From: Myceligenerans pegani
Lineage (GTDB): Bacteria > Actinomycetota > Actinomycetes > Actinomycetales > Cellulomonadaceae
Assembly (NCBI RefSeq): GCF_014892515.1
Contig: NZ_JADBGR010000101.1
Coordinates: forward strand, 1 to 64,000
DNA length: 64,000 bases
Direction: 5' to 3'
The position numbers and the translations under genes are program-made. The notes below the pieces were generated by a model that saw only the letters and a program-made list of their open reading frames with translations, did no database searches and was not told where the DNA came from. How positions within the stretch are numbered: position 1 is the stretch's first letter; every line of letters begins with the position of its first letter. Positions 39,955-47,916 of the stretch are shown in pieces.

Positions 39955-40914
39955 TCAGGTCACCACCGCGACCGGCTCCTGCTCGGCGCGGGCGGCGACG
40001 GCGTCGGGATGGTGGTGTGCGAGGGTGAAGACGCCGGCGGTCGCGGTCAGCGCCGCGGTGCCGAGCAGCACCCAGGCGCCGATCGGCGTCGTCGTTCCCT
40101 CGCCGAGCAGGACGGCGCCCAGGATGACGGCGACCAGCGGGTCGCCCACGGTCAGGCAGGCGATCACGATCTCCGGGGCCCCGGCGTGGAAGGCGTGCTG
40201 CACGAGCCAGGCGCCGACGAGGAACGCGACGAGCGCCCCGGCCACGCACCCGAGCACGAACGGGGACAGGAGCCCTTCGCTCGCCGCCGCCTGGGCGGCG
40301 ACCCGGACGAGCGCGGACACCAGGCCGTACGCCGCCGCGACCGCACCGGCGAGCGCGAGGCAGCGCAACGGGCCGCGGCCCCGCCGCGCCATCCCGGCGA
40401 AGCCGAGCAGCGCGACGATCCCGCCGATGACGATCCCCGCCGTGAGCGTCGCCGTGGCCGACGGCGTGTGCGTGGTCGCCGATCCGGCGGACGCGACGAC
40501 GAACACCGCGACGCTCACGACGGTGAGGCCCGCGCCGATGAGCACGCCCCGCGAGGGAGCGCGGCGGGCCTTCCACGCCGACATCAGCACGGCCAGGGGA
40601 ACGGCGAGCACGCCGACCGGCTGCACCACGCGCAACGGGGCGAGCAGCAGCGCCACCGCGTGGATGAGCGAGCCGGCGGCCGCGAGGCCCGCCCCCTGGA
40701 GCCAGCGCCGCCGCCGGACGATGGCCAGCAGGTGGCGGACGTTCATGTGCCGCGCGGCCGCGGCGCCGCTCTGACCAGGTGACGACGCCGAGGTCTCGTC
40801 GAGCTCAGGGGCGTCAGGGTGCTCGGTGGTGGTCACCGCGTGGTGCTGGAGCACCGACGCCGCCGCGAAGCACACGGCGCCGAGGAGCGTCAGGCCGACG
40901 GCGATCAATGTCAT
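39955..40914 (-). CDS. DMT-superfamily transporter/NIPA-like membrane protein
   Basis: 319 residues with about nine hydrophobic helices: LIAVGLTLLGAVCFAAASVLQHHAV, LAAAGSLIHAVALLLAPL, VVQPVGVLAVPLAVLMSAW, ITIGAGLTVVSVAVF-like, AGIVIGGIVALLGFAGM, LVGAWLVQHAFH, ACLTVGDPLVAVILGAVLLGE, and AWVLLGTAALTATAGVFTLAH. This is the DMT-type fold seen in actinobacterial proteins near glycosyltransferases and NIPA magnesium transporters. ATG at 40914, with TACTGT about 8 bases upstream, gives a leaderless start. Confidence 0.82.
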   Translation of the reverse strand: MTLIAVGLTLLGAVCFAAASVLQHHAVTTTEHPDAPELDETSASSPGQSGAAAARHMNVRHLLAIVRRRRWLQGAGLAAAGSLIHAVALLLAPLRVVQPVGVLAVPLAVLMSAWKARRAPSRGVLIGAGLTVVSVAVFVVASAGSATTHTPSATATLTAGIVIGGIVALLGFAGMARRGRGPLRCLALAGAVAAAYGLVSALVRVAAQAAASEGLLSPFVLGCVAGALVAFLVGAWLVQHAFHAGAPEIVIACLTVGDPLVAVILGAVLLGEGTTTPIGAWVLLGTAALTATAGVFTLAHHHPDAVAARAEQEPVAVVT

Positions 40915-41061
40915 GCGCCCATACTGTATGCCCACACGCGTCTCAACCATGGGGGTCTCCCCCTATTCACCGGGGGTTCACCCCCAACTTGGCCTGGGGT
41001 TTCCCGAAGGTCCCAGAATGCTCACCGAATTCTCCCCGTGTGATGGCTAGGCTTCGCCGGG

Positions 41062-42000
41062 ATGGCACACGAACCGCTCCTCTCCCCCTACGCGGCGCTG
41101 ATCGCCCGGACGCCCGTCACGCGTGCGGCGCTCACCGTCCGCGGCGGCCGGGCGCACCTGTGGCGCTACGGGCCCGACGACGCGCGCGAGCACATGGTGC
41201 TGCTGCACGGCTTCCGCGGCGACCACCACGGGCTCGAGCCGATCGTGGCCCATCTCCTGCGGGCGCACCCGGACCTCCGGGTGACCGTCCCGGACCTGCC
41301 GGGCTTCGGGGCCTCGCCGCCGTTGCCGGGGGTGCCGCACGACGTCGCCGGATACGCCGCCTGGGCCCGCGTCCTGCTCCGGAAGCTCGCCCCGGGAGGC
41401 GACGCGGTGCTGGCGGGTCACTCGTTCGGCTCGGTCGTCGCGGCGGCGACGACGGCGGCGCCCGGTGTGCCGCTCGCCCGGCGCCTCGTGCTGGTCAACC
41501 CGATCCCGCGACGGCCGCTGAGCGGGCGGGACACGCTCTCGGTCGGCGCGACCGCGGTGCTGCACGCGCTGGCCGGGGTTCTCCCCGAGGAGGCCGGCAC
41601 CTCGCTGCTGCGGCATCCGGCGCTGACGCGCGTGGCGAGCATCGCCATGGTGCGCACGCCGGACCGGGCGCTGCGCCGCTGGATCCACGAGGAGCACGGC
41701 CGCTACTTCGCCGGGTTCGCGACGCGGGCCTCGCTGCTGGAGTCGTTCCGCGCGTCGATCACGGCGAGCGTGCGAGACTCGGCCGCCGGGATCGACGTGC
41801 CGACACTGCTGATCGGCGGCGCGAGGGACGACCTGGCGCGCGTCGGGGACCAGCGCGCCCTGGCGGCCCGGTTCCGGGACGCCCGCCTGAGACTGATCCC
41901 GGGCGTGGGCCATCTGACCCACTACGAGACCCCGGCCGAGGTCGCCGAGGAGATTGCGACGTTCCTCGCGGCGGACCGGGCCCCGGCCGCGGCGGTCTGA
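41062..42000 (+). CDS. Alpha/beta hydrolase
   Basis: 312 residues. Alpha/beta fold: VLLHGFRGDHHGLEPI (oxyanion HGF), VPDLPGFGASPPLPG, the nucleophile elbow AGHSFGSVVAA (GHSFG), TLLIGGARDDLARV (acid) and GVGHLTHYETP (histidine). All three catalytic residues are present. Substrate unknown. TAGGCT (41048-41053) lies 8 bases before the ATG, another leaderless start. Nearby region 40915-41061 is relatively AT-rich and holds short hairpins. Confidence 0.9.
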   Translation: MAHEPLLSPYAALIARTPVTRAALTVRGGRAHLWRYGPDDAREHMVLLHGFRGDHHGLEPIVAHLLRAHPDLRVTVPDLPGFGASPPLPGVPHDVAGYAAWARVLLRKLAPGGDAVLAGHSFGSVVAAATTAAPGVPLARRLVLVNPIPRRPLSGRDTLSVGATAVLHALAGVLPEEAGTSLLRHPALTRVASIAMVRTPDRALRRWIHEEHGRYFAGFATRASLLESFRASITASVRDSAAGIDVPTLLIGGARDDLARVGDQRALAARFRDARLRLIPGVGHLTHYETPAEVAEEIATFLAADRAPAAAV

Positions 42001-42030
42001 GGACCGCGCAGCCGGTCCGACGTCGAGCGG

Positions 42031-43227
42031 TCAGAGTCGTTCGATCACCGACAGCGGGTCCTCCACCGCGGTCGTCACCGCGCGGAGGAATGCCGCCGCC
42101 TCCACGCCGTCACAGACGCGGTGGTCGAAGACGAAGCTGACCTGCGCGATCTTGCGTGGTTCCACCAGCCCGTCCACGACCCACGGCCGATCGATGATCC
42201 GCCCGACGCCGAGCATCGCCACCTGCGGGTGGTTGATGATCGGCGCGCTGCCGTCCACCCCCAGGCCCCCGTAGTTGTTCAGGGTGAACGTGCCGGCGGT
42301 GAGCTCCTCGTTCGTGGCGCCGCCCTCACGGGTCCGCGCGACGAGGTCCCGGATCGCGGCGTCGAGGCGCGCGGTCGTCATGCGCTCCGCACCGAGCACC
42401 GCCGGGGCGACCAGCCCGCGGCTGCCCTGCACCGCCAGGCCGAGGTTCACGCGGTCGAGCTGCACGATCTCGTCCCGCCCGGCATCGACGCGCGCGTTGA
42501 GCACGGGATGCTCCGCGAGCGCCGCCGTGACGAAGCGGGCCAGGTACGCCAGGATCCCGGGTCCGTCCGGCCGCGCGGCACGCAGCTCGGTGAGGGCCGT
42601 GAAGTCGACGTCGACCCAGATCGTCGCCTCGGGGATCTCGGCCCGGCTGCGCGACATCGCGGTCGCCGCCGCCTTCTGGAACCCGGTCATCGGGATCCGC
42701 GACTCGCCTCCGGTCCGCGGCGCGCCGGCGCCGGACACGTCGGCGAGCCGGTCAGGATCCCGGGGGCGACGACGGCGCCGCGGTCCCGCCTCCTCCGGCG
42801 CGCCGCCACGCGTCCCGTACCCCACCAGGACGTTGCCCGACCCGGCGCGTTCCTCCTCGCGATATGTCTCGTCCCCGGCCGCCGTGGGCTCGGCCGGGTC
42901 CGCCTGCTCGCCCGCGACCGCCGTCGTCGTTCCTGATCCGGCCGGGCGACCGCCGTCGTCGGACGGCGGGCCGGCCGCCGGTTGCGGGATCGGCTCGCCG
43001 ACCTCCAGGAGCGGGAGCCCGACCTCGAGCGTCTCGCCCTCGCCCGCGCACAGCCGTTCCACCACGCCGGCGTACGGCGTCGGCACCTCGACGACGGACT
43101 TCGCGGTCTCCACCTCGGCGACGGCCTGGTCGACGACCACGACGTCCCCCTCGGCGACCAGCCACGTGACGATCTCGGCCTCGGTCAGCCCCTCGCCCAG
43201 GTCCGGCAGGGCGAACGTCCTGGTCAT
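42031..43227 (-). CDS. 2-oxo acid dehydrogenase E2 (acyltransferase), lacking a visible subunit-binding domain
   Basis: 398 residues. An N-terminal lipoyl domain (FALPDLGEGLTEAEIVTW, with the lipoyl lysine K43 in VETAKSVVEVP) and a C-terminal acyltransferase domain (IPMTGFQKAAATAMSRSRAEIPEATIWVDVDF; the catalytic FVFDHRVCDG) are clear. The stretch between, GNVLVGYGTRGG followed by an Arg/Pro-rich linker, holds no peripheral-subunit-binding domain, normally about 35 residues with LA...GVDL and GTGPGG motifs. The protein is shorter than typical 450-500. Branched-chain or pyruvate dehydrogenase E2; third gene of the operon, 67 bases after E1 beta. AGGAGGAGA precedes the ATG. Confidence 0.88.
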   Translation of the reverse strand: MTRTFALPDLGEGLTEAEIVTWLVAEGDVVVVDQAVAEVETAKSVVEVPTPYAGVVERLCAGEGETLEVGLPLLEVGEPIPQPAAGPPSDDGGRPAGSGTTTAVAGEQADPAEPTAAGDETYREEERAGSGNVLVGYGTRGGAPEEAGPRRRRRPRDPDRLADVSGAGAPRTGGESRIPMTGFQKAAATAMSRSRAEIPEATIWVDVDFTALTELRAARPDGPGILAYLARFVTAALAEHPVLNARVDAGRDEIVQLDRVNLGLAVQGSRGLVAPAVLGAERMTTARLDAAIRDLVARTREGGATNEELTAGTFTLNNYGGLGVDGSAPIINHPQVAMLGVGRIIDRPWVVDGLVEPRKIAQVSFVFDHRVCDGVEAAAFLRAVTTAVEDPLSVIERL

Positions 43228-43294
43228 GCGGTCTCCTCCTGCTCGCGGGCCACGGGCGCCCGGCCGGTCGTGATCGGGGCTCGGTCGTTCCGGT

Positions 43295-44281
43295 TCACGT
43301 GCCCTCCTCCCATCGGAGGTCGTCGACGGCGTCGAGGACCCGGTCCACGTCCGGCAGGTGCAGGTGCTCGAGCTTGGGCGGCGGGTACGGGATGTCGAGC
43401 CCCGTGACGCGGCCCACGGGTGCGGCGAGCGCGTCCCAGCAGCGCTCGGTCACGCGCGCCGCGATCTCGGAGGCGACACTCGCGAACCCGGGCGCCTCCG
43501 CCACCACGACGGCCCGCCCGGTGGAGCGGACGGCCCGGCAGACGGTCTCGTCGTCGAACGGCTGGAGCGAGCGCACGTCCAGCACCTGCAGGCTGCGTCC
43601 CTCGGCCGCCGCGGCGGCGGCCGCGTCCAGTGCGACGGGCACGCTCGGCCCGTACGCGATCAGCGTCGCGTCCGTTCCGGGCCGCCGCACCACGGCCCGC
43701 CCGACGGGAGCGACCGGCAGGTCGAGGTCCACCTCGTCGGCACCGAAGTACAGCTTCTTCGGCTCCAGGAACACGACCGGGTCGTCCGACGCGATCGCCG
43801 CGCGCAGCAGTCCGTAGGCGTCCGCCGGGTCCGACGGCGTCACCACGTGCAGCCCCGGTGTGTGCGCGAAGTACGCTTCCGACGAGTCGCTGTGGTGCTC
43901 CACGCCGCCGATCCCGCCGGCGTACGGCACCCGGATCACCATGGGCAGGGGAACCTGCCCGCGCGTGCGGTTGCGCATCTTCGCGACATGGCTCGTGATC
44001 TGCTCGAACGCCGGGTAGGCGAACGCGTCGAACTGCATCTCGACGACGGGCCGCATGCCGTTCATCGCCATGCCGACCGCGACGCCGACGATGCCCGCCT
44101 CCGCCAGCGGCGTGTCGAAGCAGCGATCCTCGCCGAACTCGGCGGCGAGGCCGTCGGTGATGCGGAAGACGCCGCCCAGCCGCCCCACGTCCTCACCGAA
44201 GACGTACACGCTCTCGTCCGCGGCCATCGCGTCGCGCAGGGCGCGGTTGAGGGCCTGGGCCATGGTGAGCTTCTCGTTCAT
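43295..44281 (-). CDS. 2-oxo acid dehydrogenase E1 component beta subunit
   Basis: 328 residues. Beta-subunit motifs: MAQALNRALRDAMAADESVYVFGEDVGRLGGVFRIT, FDTPLAEAGIVGVAVGMAMNGMRPVVEMQF, ITSHVAKMRNRTRGQVPLPMVIRVPYAGGIGGVEHHSDSSEAYFAHTPGLHVV (in short pieces), and LDVRSLQPFDDETV. With E1 alpha it binds ThDP and decarboxylates a 2-oxo acid. Its ATG overlaps the stop of E1 alpha by ATGA. The branched-chain class (BkdB) and PdhB are hard to separate by eye; the local Lrp-type regulator favours branched-chain amino acid catabolism. Confidence 0.92.
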   Translation of the reverse strand: MNEKLTMAQALNRALRDAMAADESVYVFGEDVGRLGGVFRITDGLAAEFGEDRCFDTPLAEAGIVGVAVGMAMNGMRPVVEMQFDAFAYPAFEQITSHVAKMRNRTRGQVPLPMVIRVPYAGGIGGVEHHSDSSEAYFAHTPGLHVVTPSDPADAYGLLRAAIASDDPVVFLEPKKLYFGADEVDLDLPVAPVGRAVVRRPGTDATLIAYGPSVPVALDAAAAAAAEGRSLQVLDVRSLQPFDDETVCRAVRSTGRAVVVAEAPGFASVASEIAARVTERCWDALAAPVGRVTGLDIPYPPPKLEHLHLPDVDRVLDAVDDLRWEEGT

Positions 44282-45462
44282 CGGGAGACTCCCCCCAGGT
44301 CCCGCTCCGCCTCGTCCCGGAGCATCGCGAGTTGCTCGCGGAGCTGCGGCGTGGGAGTCGCGTAGACGTACTCGAAAAGTTCGGACGGGTCGTGGCGGAG
44401 ATCCGTGGCGAGTTCCTCGCGCAGGCGCGCCGCCATGCGTTCGGCGTCGTCGGCGAAGGTGGAAAGGCGAGCCTCGTCGACGTCGCCGCGGCCGGTGAGG
44501 AACGTCCGCAGCCGGTCGATGGGGTCCCGGCGGGACCAGGCGGCGACCTCGTCGTCGTCCCGGTAGCGGGTGGCGTCGTCGGCGTTGGTGTGGGCCTGCA
44601 TGCGGTAGGTGTGCGCCTCGACGAGCTGCGGGCCGTCTCCCGTGCGGGCGGCGCCGACCGCGGCGCCGAGCACGGACAGCAGCGCGGCGACGTCGTTCCC
44701 GTCGACGCGCTCCCCGGGAATGCCGTACCCGGCGCCCTTGTGCGCGAGCGACGGCGCGGCGGTCTGCCGCGACAGCGGCACGGAGATGGCGAACGTGTTG
44801 TTCTGCACGAGGAACACGACCGGCGCGTGGAGCACTGCCGCGAAGTTCAGCGCCTCGTGGAAGTCGCCCTCGCTGGTACCGCCGTCGCCGCACAGGGCGA
44901 GCACGACGGTGTCCTCGCCGCGCAGCCGGGCGGCGTGCGCGACACCGACGGCGTGCGGGAGCTGCGTGGCCAGGGGCGTCGTGAGCGGCGCGACGCGATG
45001 GGCGGCCACGTCCCAGCCGTGGTGCCACTCGCCGGACAGCAGTGTCAGCGCCTGCCCCGGGTCGACGCCGCGCGCCACCACGGCGGCGGTGTCCCGGTAG
45101 GTGGGGAAGAGCCAGTCGCCGTCGGACAGCACGTGCGCGGCCGCGACCTGGCACGCCTCCTGCCCGTGGGAGGACGGGTAGACGGCCAGCCTGCCCTGGC
45201 GGACCAGCGCGTACGCCTGGTCGTTGAACCGGCGGGCGGCGATCATCGCGCCGAGGGCGGCGACGAGGTCGTGGGTGGGTGGAAGCTGCCGGCACCCGTG
45301 CGGGGCAGGCGCGTCGAGCGCCTGGGTCTCCGGGCCGACGACGTCGGCGGGCGAGGTCTCGGAGGGAACGGCGGCGCGCGCGGGGGTGACCGGAGCGCCG
45401 TCGCTGTCGATCAGGGTCACCGGCTCCGTCGCCGGCAGCAGACCCTCAGGATCAGGTCTCAT
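44278..45462 (-). CDS. 2-oxo acid dehydrogenase E1 component alpha subunit
   Basis: 394 residues. The ThDP-binding motif GDGGTSEGDFHEALNFAAVLHAPVVFLVQNNTFAIS, read in parts as GDGG...NN, is intact, as are YPSSHGQEACQVAAAH, FPTYRDTAAVVARGV and the phosphorylation-loop-like YRMQAHTNADDATRYRDDDEV. An extra N-terminal 60 residues precede the fold. It starts the E1 alpha-E1 beta-E2 operon. CACAAT lies 6 bases before the ATG, so a leaderless mRNA is likely. The divergent Lrp-type regulator and the palindrome at 45493-45509 lie directly upstream. Confidence 0.92.
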   Translation of the reverse strand: MRPDPEGLLPATEPVTLIDSDGAPVTPARAAVPSETSPADVVGPETQALDAPAPHGCRQLPPTHDLVAALGAMIAARRFNDQAYALVRQGRLAVYPSSHGQEACQVAAAHVLSDGDWLFPTYRDTAAVVARGVDPGQALTLLSGEWHHGWDVAAHRVAPLTTPLATQLPHAVGVAHAARLRGEDTVVLALCGDGGTSEGDFHEALNFAAVLHAPVVFLVQNNTFAISVPLSRQTAAPSLAHKGAGYGIPGERVDGNDVAALLSVLGAAVGAARTGDGPQLVEAHTYRMQAHTNADDATRYRDDDEVAAWSRRDPIDRLRTFLTGRGDVDEARLSTFADDAERMAARLREELATDLRHDPSELFEYVYATPTPQLREQLAMLRDEAERDLGGVSR

Positions 45463-45492
45463 GGTCCGATTGTGGGACGGGGGTCCATCTGG

Positions 45493-45509
45493 TTGCCATG
45501 AACTGGCAA
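45493..45509. promoter_or_regulatory. Palindromic operator TTGCCA-N5-TGGCAA (probable Lrp-type site)
   Basis: A perfect 6-5-6 palindrome lies between the divergent E1 alpha operon and the Lrp/AsnC gene, 31 bases upstream of the E1 alpha ATG. Spacing and symmetry fit a dimeric HTH regulator. Lrp-family BkdR proteins control such operons in other bacteria; binding here is inferred. Confidence 0.7.
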
Positions 45510-45594
45510 AGGTCGAGAAGATGTGTCGGAGGACGGGCCGATCGAGAGCCGATCGTCCAGAAGTCGCGCACGCAACGGGGCGGAGGCAAGACGG

Positions 45595-46053
45595 GTGGCA
45601 CTCGACAGCACGGACGAACGCATCCTGGACGCGCTGCGCCACGACGGGCGCATGTCGATGCGCGCGCTGGCCGAGACCCTCCACATCTCCCGCGCGAACG
45701 CCTACGCCCGCACGCGAAGGCTGCGGAGCGAGGGCGTGATCCGCGGGTTCCACGCCGACATCGACCCGGTCGCCGCCGGGCTGGCGACGTCGGCCTACGT
45801 GACCCTCAACCTGGTGCAGACCGAGTGGCGCAACATCCGGGCCCGGCTCGAGGCGATGTCCGGCGTGGCGCATTTCGCCCTGGTGGGCGGGGAGTTCGAC
45901 GTCGTCCTGCTCGTACGGGCACGCGACAACGCGGACCTGCGGCGCATCGTTCTGGACGAGATCCAGGGCATGGACGGGGTGCTGAGCACCCGCACGCTGC
46001 TGATCTTCGAGGAAACGGAACCGCAGTACGGGGAGCCGGGAACGCTGGGGTGA
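45595..46053 (+). CDS. Lrp/AsnC family regulator, probable regulator of the oxo acid dehydrogenase operon
   Basis: 152 residues from the GTG at 45595 (GGAGG 8 bases upstream); a GTG at 45523 would add 24 residues. N-terminal HTH: LDSTDERILDALRHDGRMSMRALAETLHISRANAYARTRRL, in short: LDALRHDG ... LHISRANAYAR. The C-terminal RAM domain contains VIRGFHADIDPVAAGLATSAYVTL, FALVGGEFDVVLLVRARDNADLRRIV and the end VLSTRTLLIF. Such proteins sense amino acids or related acids. Divergence from the E1/E2 operon and the palindrome in between suggest it is a BkdR-like regulator. Confidence 0.9.
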   Translation: MALDSTDERILDALRHDGRMSMRALAETLHISRANAYARTRRLRSEGVIRGFHADIDPVAAGLATSAYVTLNLVQTEWRNIRARLEAMSGVAHFALVGGEFDVVLLVRARDNADLRRIVLDEIQGMDGVLSTRTLLIFEETEPQYGEPGTLG

Positions 46054-46365
46054 GGGGCGCGCTCGGCCCGCCGGCGCGGCGACCGTGGTCGCCGACCTGG
46101 CGATGCGGCGTGCGGCGGCACGAGCCGACCCGCCCCTCCTGGCACGAGCCGGGCCGGGTCGGGCTGCTCGACGACGCCACCCGGGCCTCCGGCGAGATGC
46201 GGGCACCATCCGGAACGCGGCCCAAGAAATCCGGCGCCGATCTCAACAATTCACCCGACCTTGAGGAAAACAGGGCACATCCGCAGGACTACGACCTCCA
46301 GGATTCATGGACAACCGTCCAACTCCGGTACTCTCGCCCGCAGCAGCCTGCGGAGGAGTGAAGTC
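46054..46365. other. Intergenic region with possible promoter (312 bp)
   Basis: No gene was seen. The first half is GC-rich; the second, 46220-46340, is clearly more AT-rich. TGGACA (46308-46313) and TACTCT (46329-46334) are spaced 15 bases apart and may be the promoter of the next gene, whose ribosome site GGAGGAG begins near 46352. Confidence 0.4.
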
Positions 46366-47898
46366 TTGCCGAACGAAAAGAATGGGTCGAAGGGTCCCGG
46401 GCCGTCCGGTCGTTCGCTCACGGAGCGGCTTGCCGGGGCGCTGGCGGAGCTGTCCGACGACGAGTACTACGTGCTGCGCAGCCGTGCCCTCGCCCGGAGA
46501 CCGACGTCGTACGCCAACCTCGCGGGCGAGCTCGGTGTCGCCGCCGACGACGTCGTCGACCTCGAGCGACGGGCGACCACGCGGATCGCGGGCGCGTCGC
46601 GCGGGCCGGACCACGACGCCCTCGCCGAGGCGATGAGCCAGCAGAACAGCACCGTCGCGCTCGCCACGCTGCTGCCGGAGCACCCCGTGCTCACCGAGAC
46701 CGTGCCGCGCACCAACCTGCCGGTGTGGGCGTTCCTGGTGCAGACGCTCGGCCTCGACGACGCGGCCGGGACGGCACAGGCGGGGAAGACGCCGGGTGGG
46801 ACGACGCCGGACGGGCCGGGCGGGACCACGCGGGACGGAACGGCGGCGAACGGGGCCGCGGCCGGCGGAACCGCATCCGACGGGACGCCGCCGGCAGATG
46901 CCGCGCCGCGGACCGCCGCGCGCCCGACCACCACCGCGCCCTCCACGGCGCCCCTGTCCGGGAGCGCCAGCCGCGCCACGTTCCCCCGGCCCGCGGCACC
47001 GCCGCGTCCCCGCGGCTCGGTCGGCGCGGTCCGGCCCGCGTGGACCGCCTGGTTCCCGTGGCTGATCACGCTCGGCCTCGCGGGCGACGGGCGCAAGACC
47101 TCCTCATGGGACTTCGAGCCGCAGGTCCGCGGACGGCTACGGCACCAGGTCAACGCCCTGACCTCGATCGTCATCGACCAGCTGCCCGCGGCCCCGGTCG
47201 GTGTCATGTTCCCGGCGATCGCGCACACGGACACCATGGCCGACCTCGACATCCCCGCCAGCCACGCGGAGCGCTTCGCCGAGAAGGGCATCCGCACCTT
47301 CGGGGACCTGACCGGCCGCACGGTGGCCGAGCTGCGGTTCCTCCCGCACTACGGCGCCAAGACCCTGAGCGCGCTCGTGCAGCGGATGGTGTATCGCTCG
47401 CTCCAGCACCCGGCCCCCGCGGGCTCGCCGGCGCCGCCCTCCCTCGACGAACTCGAGCGCCCGCTCGACGAGCGCATCGGCTCCACGCTCGGCTTCCTCG
47501 ACGAGCGGGCCCGGACGATCCTCACCGCGCGCCGGTTCACCGACCCGCAGGTCAGGCTGCCGGAGCTCGCCGAGCGCTTCGAGATCTCGAACATGCACGC
47601 GCAGCAGATCGACAGCCGCTCCGCGTCGCTGGTGCGCAGCACGCTGATCAGCCCGTCGCTCCTGGCCGCCGTGGACGAGCACCTCCCCGCCCCGGACGGC
47701 GCGATGAGCATCGACGACCTCGTGGCGCGCATCCCCGTCCTCGGCGCGGTGGTCCCCGCCGCCGAGAACCAGCCGGCATGGCGCGTGCTCGACGGGCTCG
47801 GCGGCCTCTTCGAGGTCACGGACGGCGAGGCGCGCCGCGCGTCGTCGAACCGCAAACGCTCGGCCAACCCGCCGGTCCCGGGCCGCCGGACGGCGTAG
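46366..47898 (+). CDS. Protein with sigma region 4-like and alpha-CTD-like (HhH) segments
   Basis: 510 residues from a TTG at 46366 (GGAGGAG 7 bases upstream). Three nucleic-acid-type parts can be seen. N-terminus (about 10-75): ALAELSDDEYYVLRSRALARRPTSYANLAGELGVAADDVVDLERRATTRI (in pieces), like a sigma region 4 HTH. Middle (about 290-350): DLDIPASHAERFAEKGIRTFGDLTGRTVAELRFLPHYGAKTLSALV, in pieces like the RNA polymerase alpha-CTD helix-hairpin-helix. C-terminal (about 365-430): IGSTLGFLDERARTILTARRF and LPELAERFEISNMHAQQIDSRSASLVR, again region 4-like. A long Ala/Pro/Thr linker separates the first two. Likely an RNA polymerase- or promoter-interacting protein; I know no named family. Confidence 0.75.
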   Translation: MPNEKNGSKGPGPSGRSLTERLAGALAELSDDEYYVLRSRALARRPTSYANLAGELGVAADDVVDLERRATTRIAGASRGPDHDALAEAMSQQNSTVALATLLPEHPVLTETVPRTNLPVWAFLVQTLGLDDAAGTAQAGKTPGGTTPDGPGGTTRDGTAANGAAAGGTASDGTPPADAAPRTAARPTTTAPSTAPLSGSASRATFPRPAAPPRPRGSVGAVRPAWTAWFPWLITLGLAGDGRKTSSWDFEPQVRGRLRHQVNALTSIVIDQLPAAPVGVMFPAIAHTDTMADLDIPASHAERFAEKGIRTFGDLTGRTVAELRFLPHYGAKTLSALVQRMVYRSLQHPAPAGSPAPPSLDELERPLDERIGSTLGFLDERARTILTARRFTDPQVRLPELAERFEISNMHAQQIDSRSASLVRSTLISPSLLAAVDEHLPAPDGAMSIDDLVARIPVLGAVVPAAENQPAWRVLDGLGGLFEVTDGEARRASSNRKRSANPPVPGRRTA

Positions 47899-47916
47899 GG
47901 ACCGGCTCTGGGCCGC

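Noticed and set aside
44278-46209. 643-codon frame containing E1 alpha plus a long N-terminal extension
   Set aside because: The first 249 codons run antisense over the Lrp-type gene; the E1 alpha start at 45462 fits the family and the -10 box.
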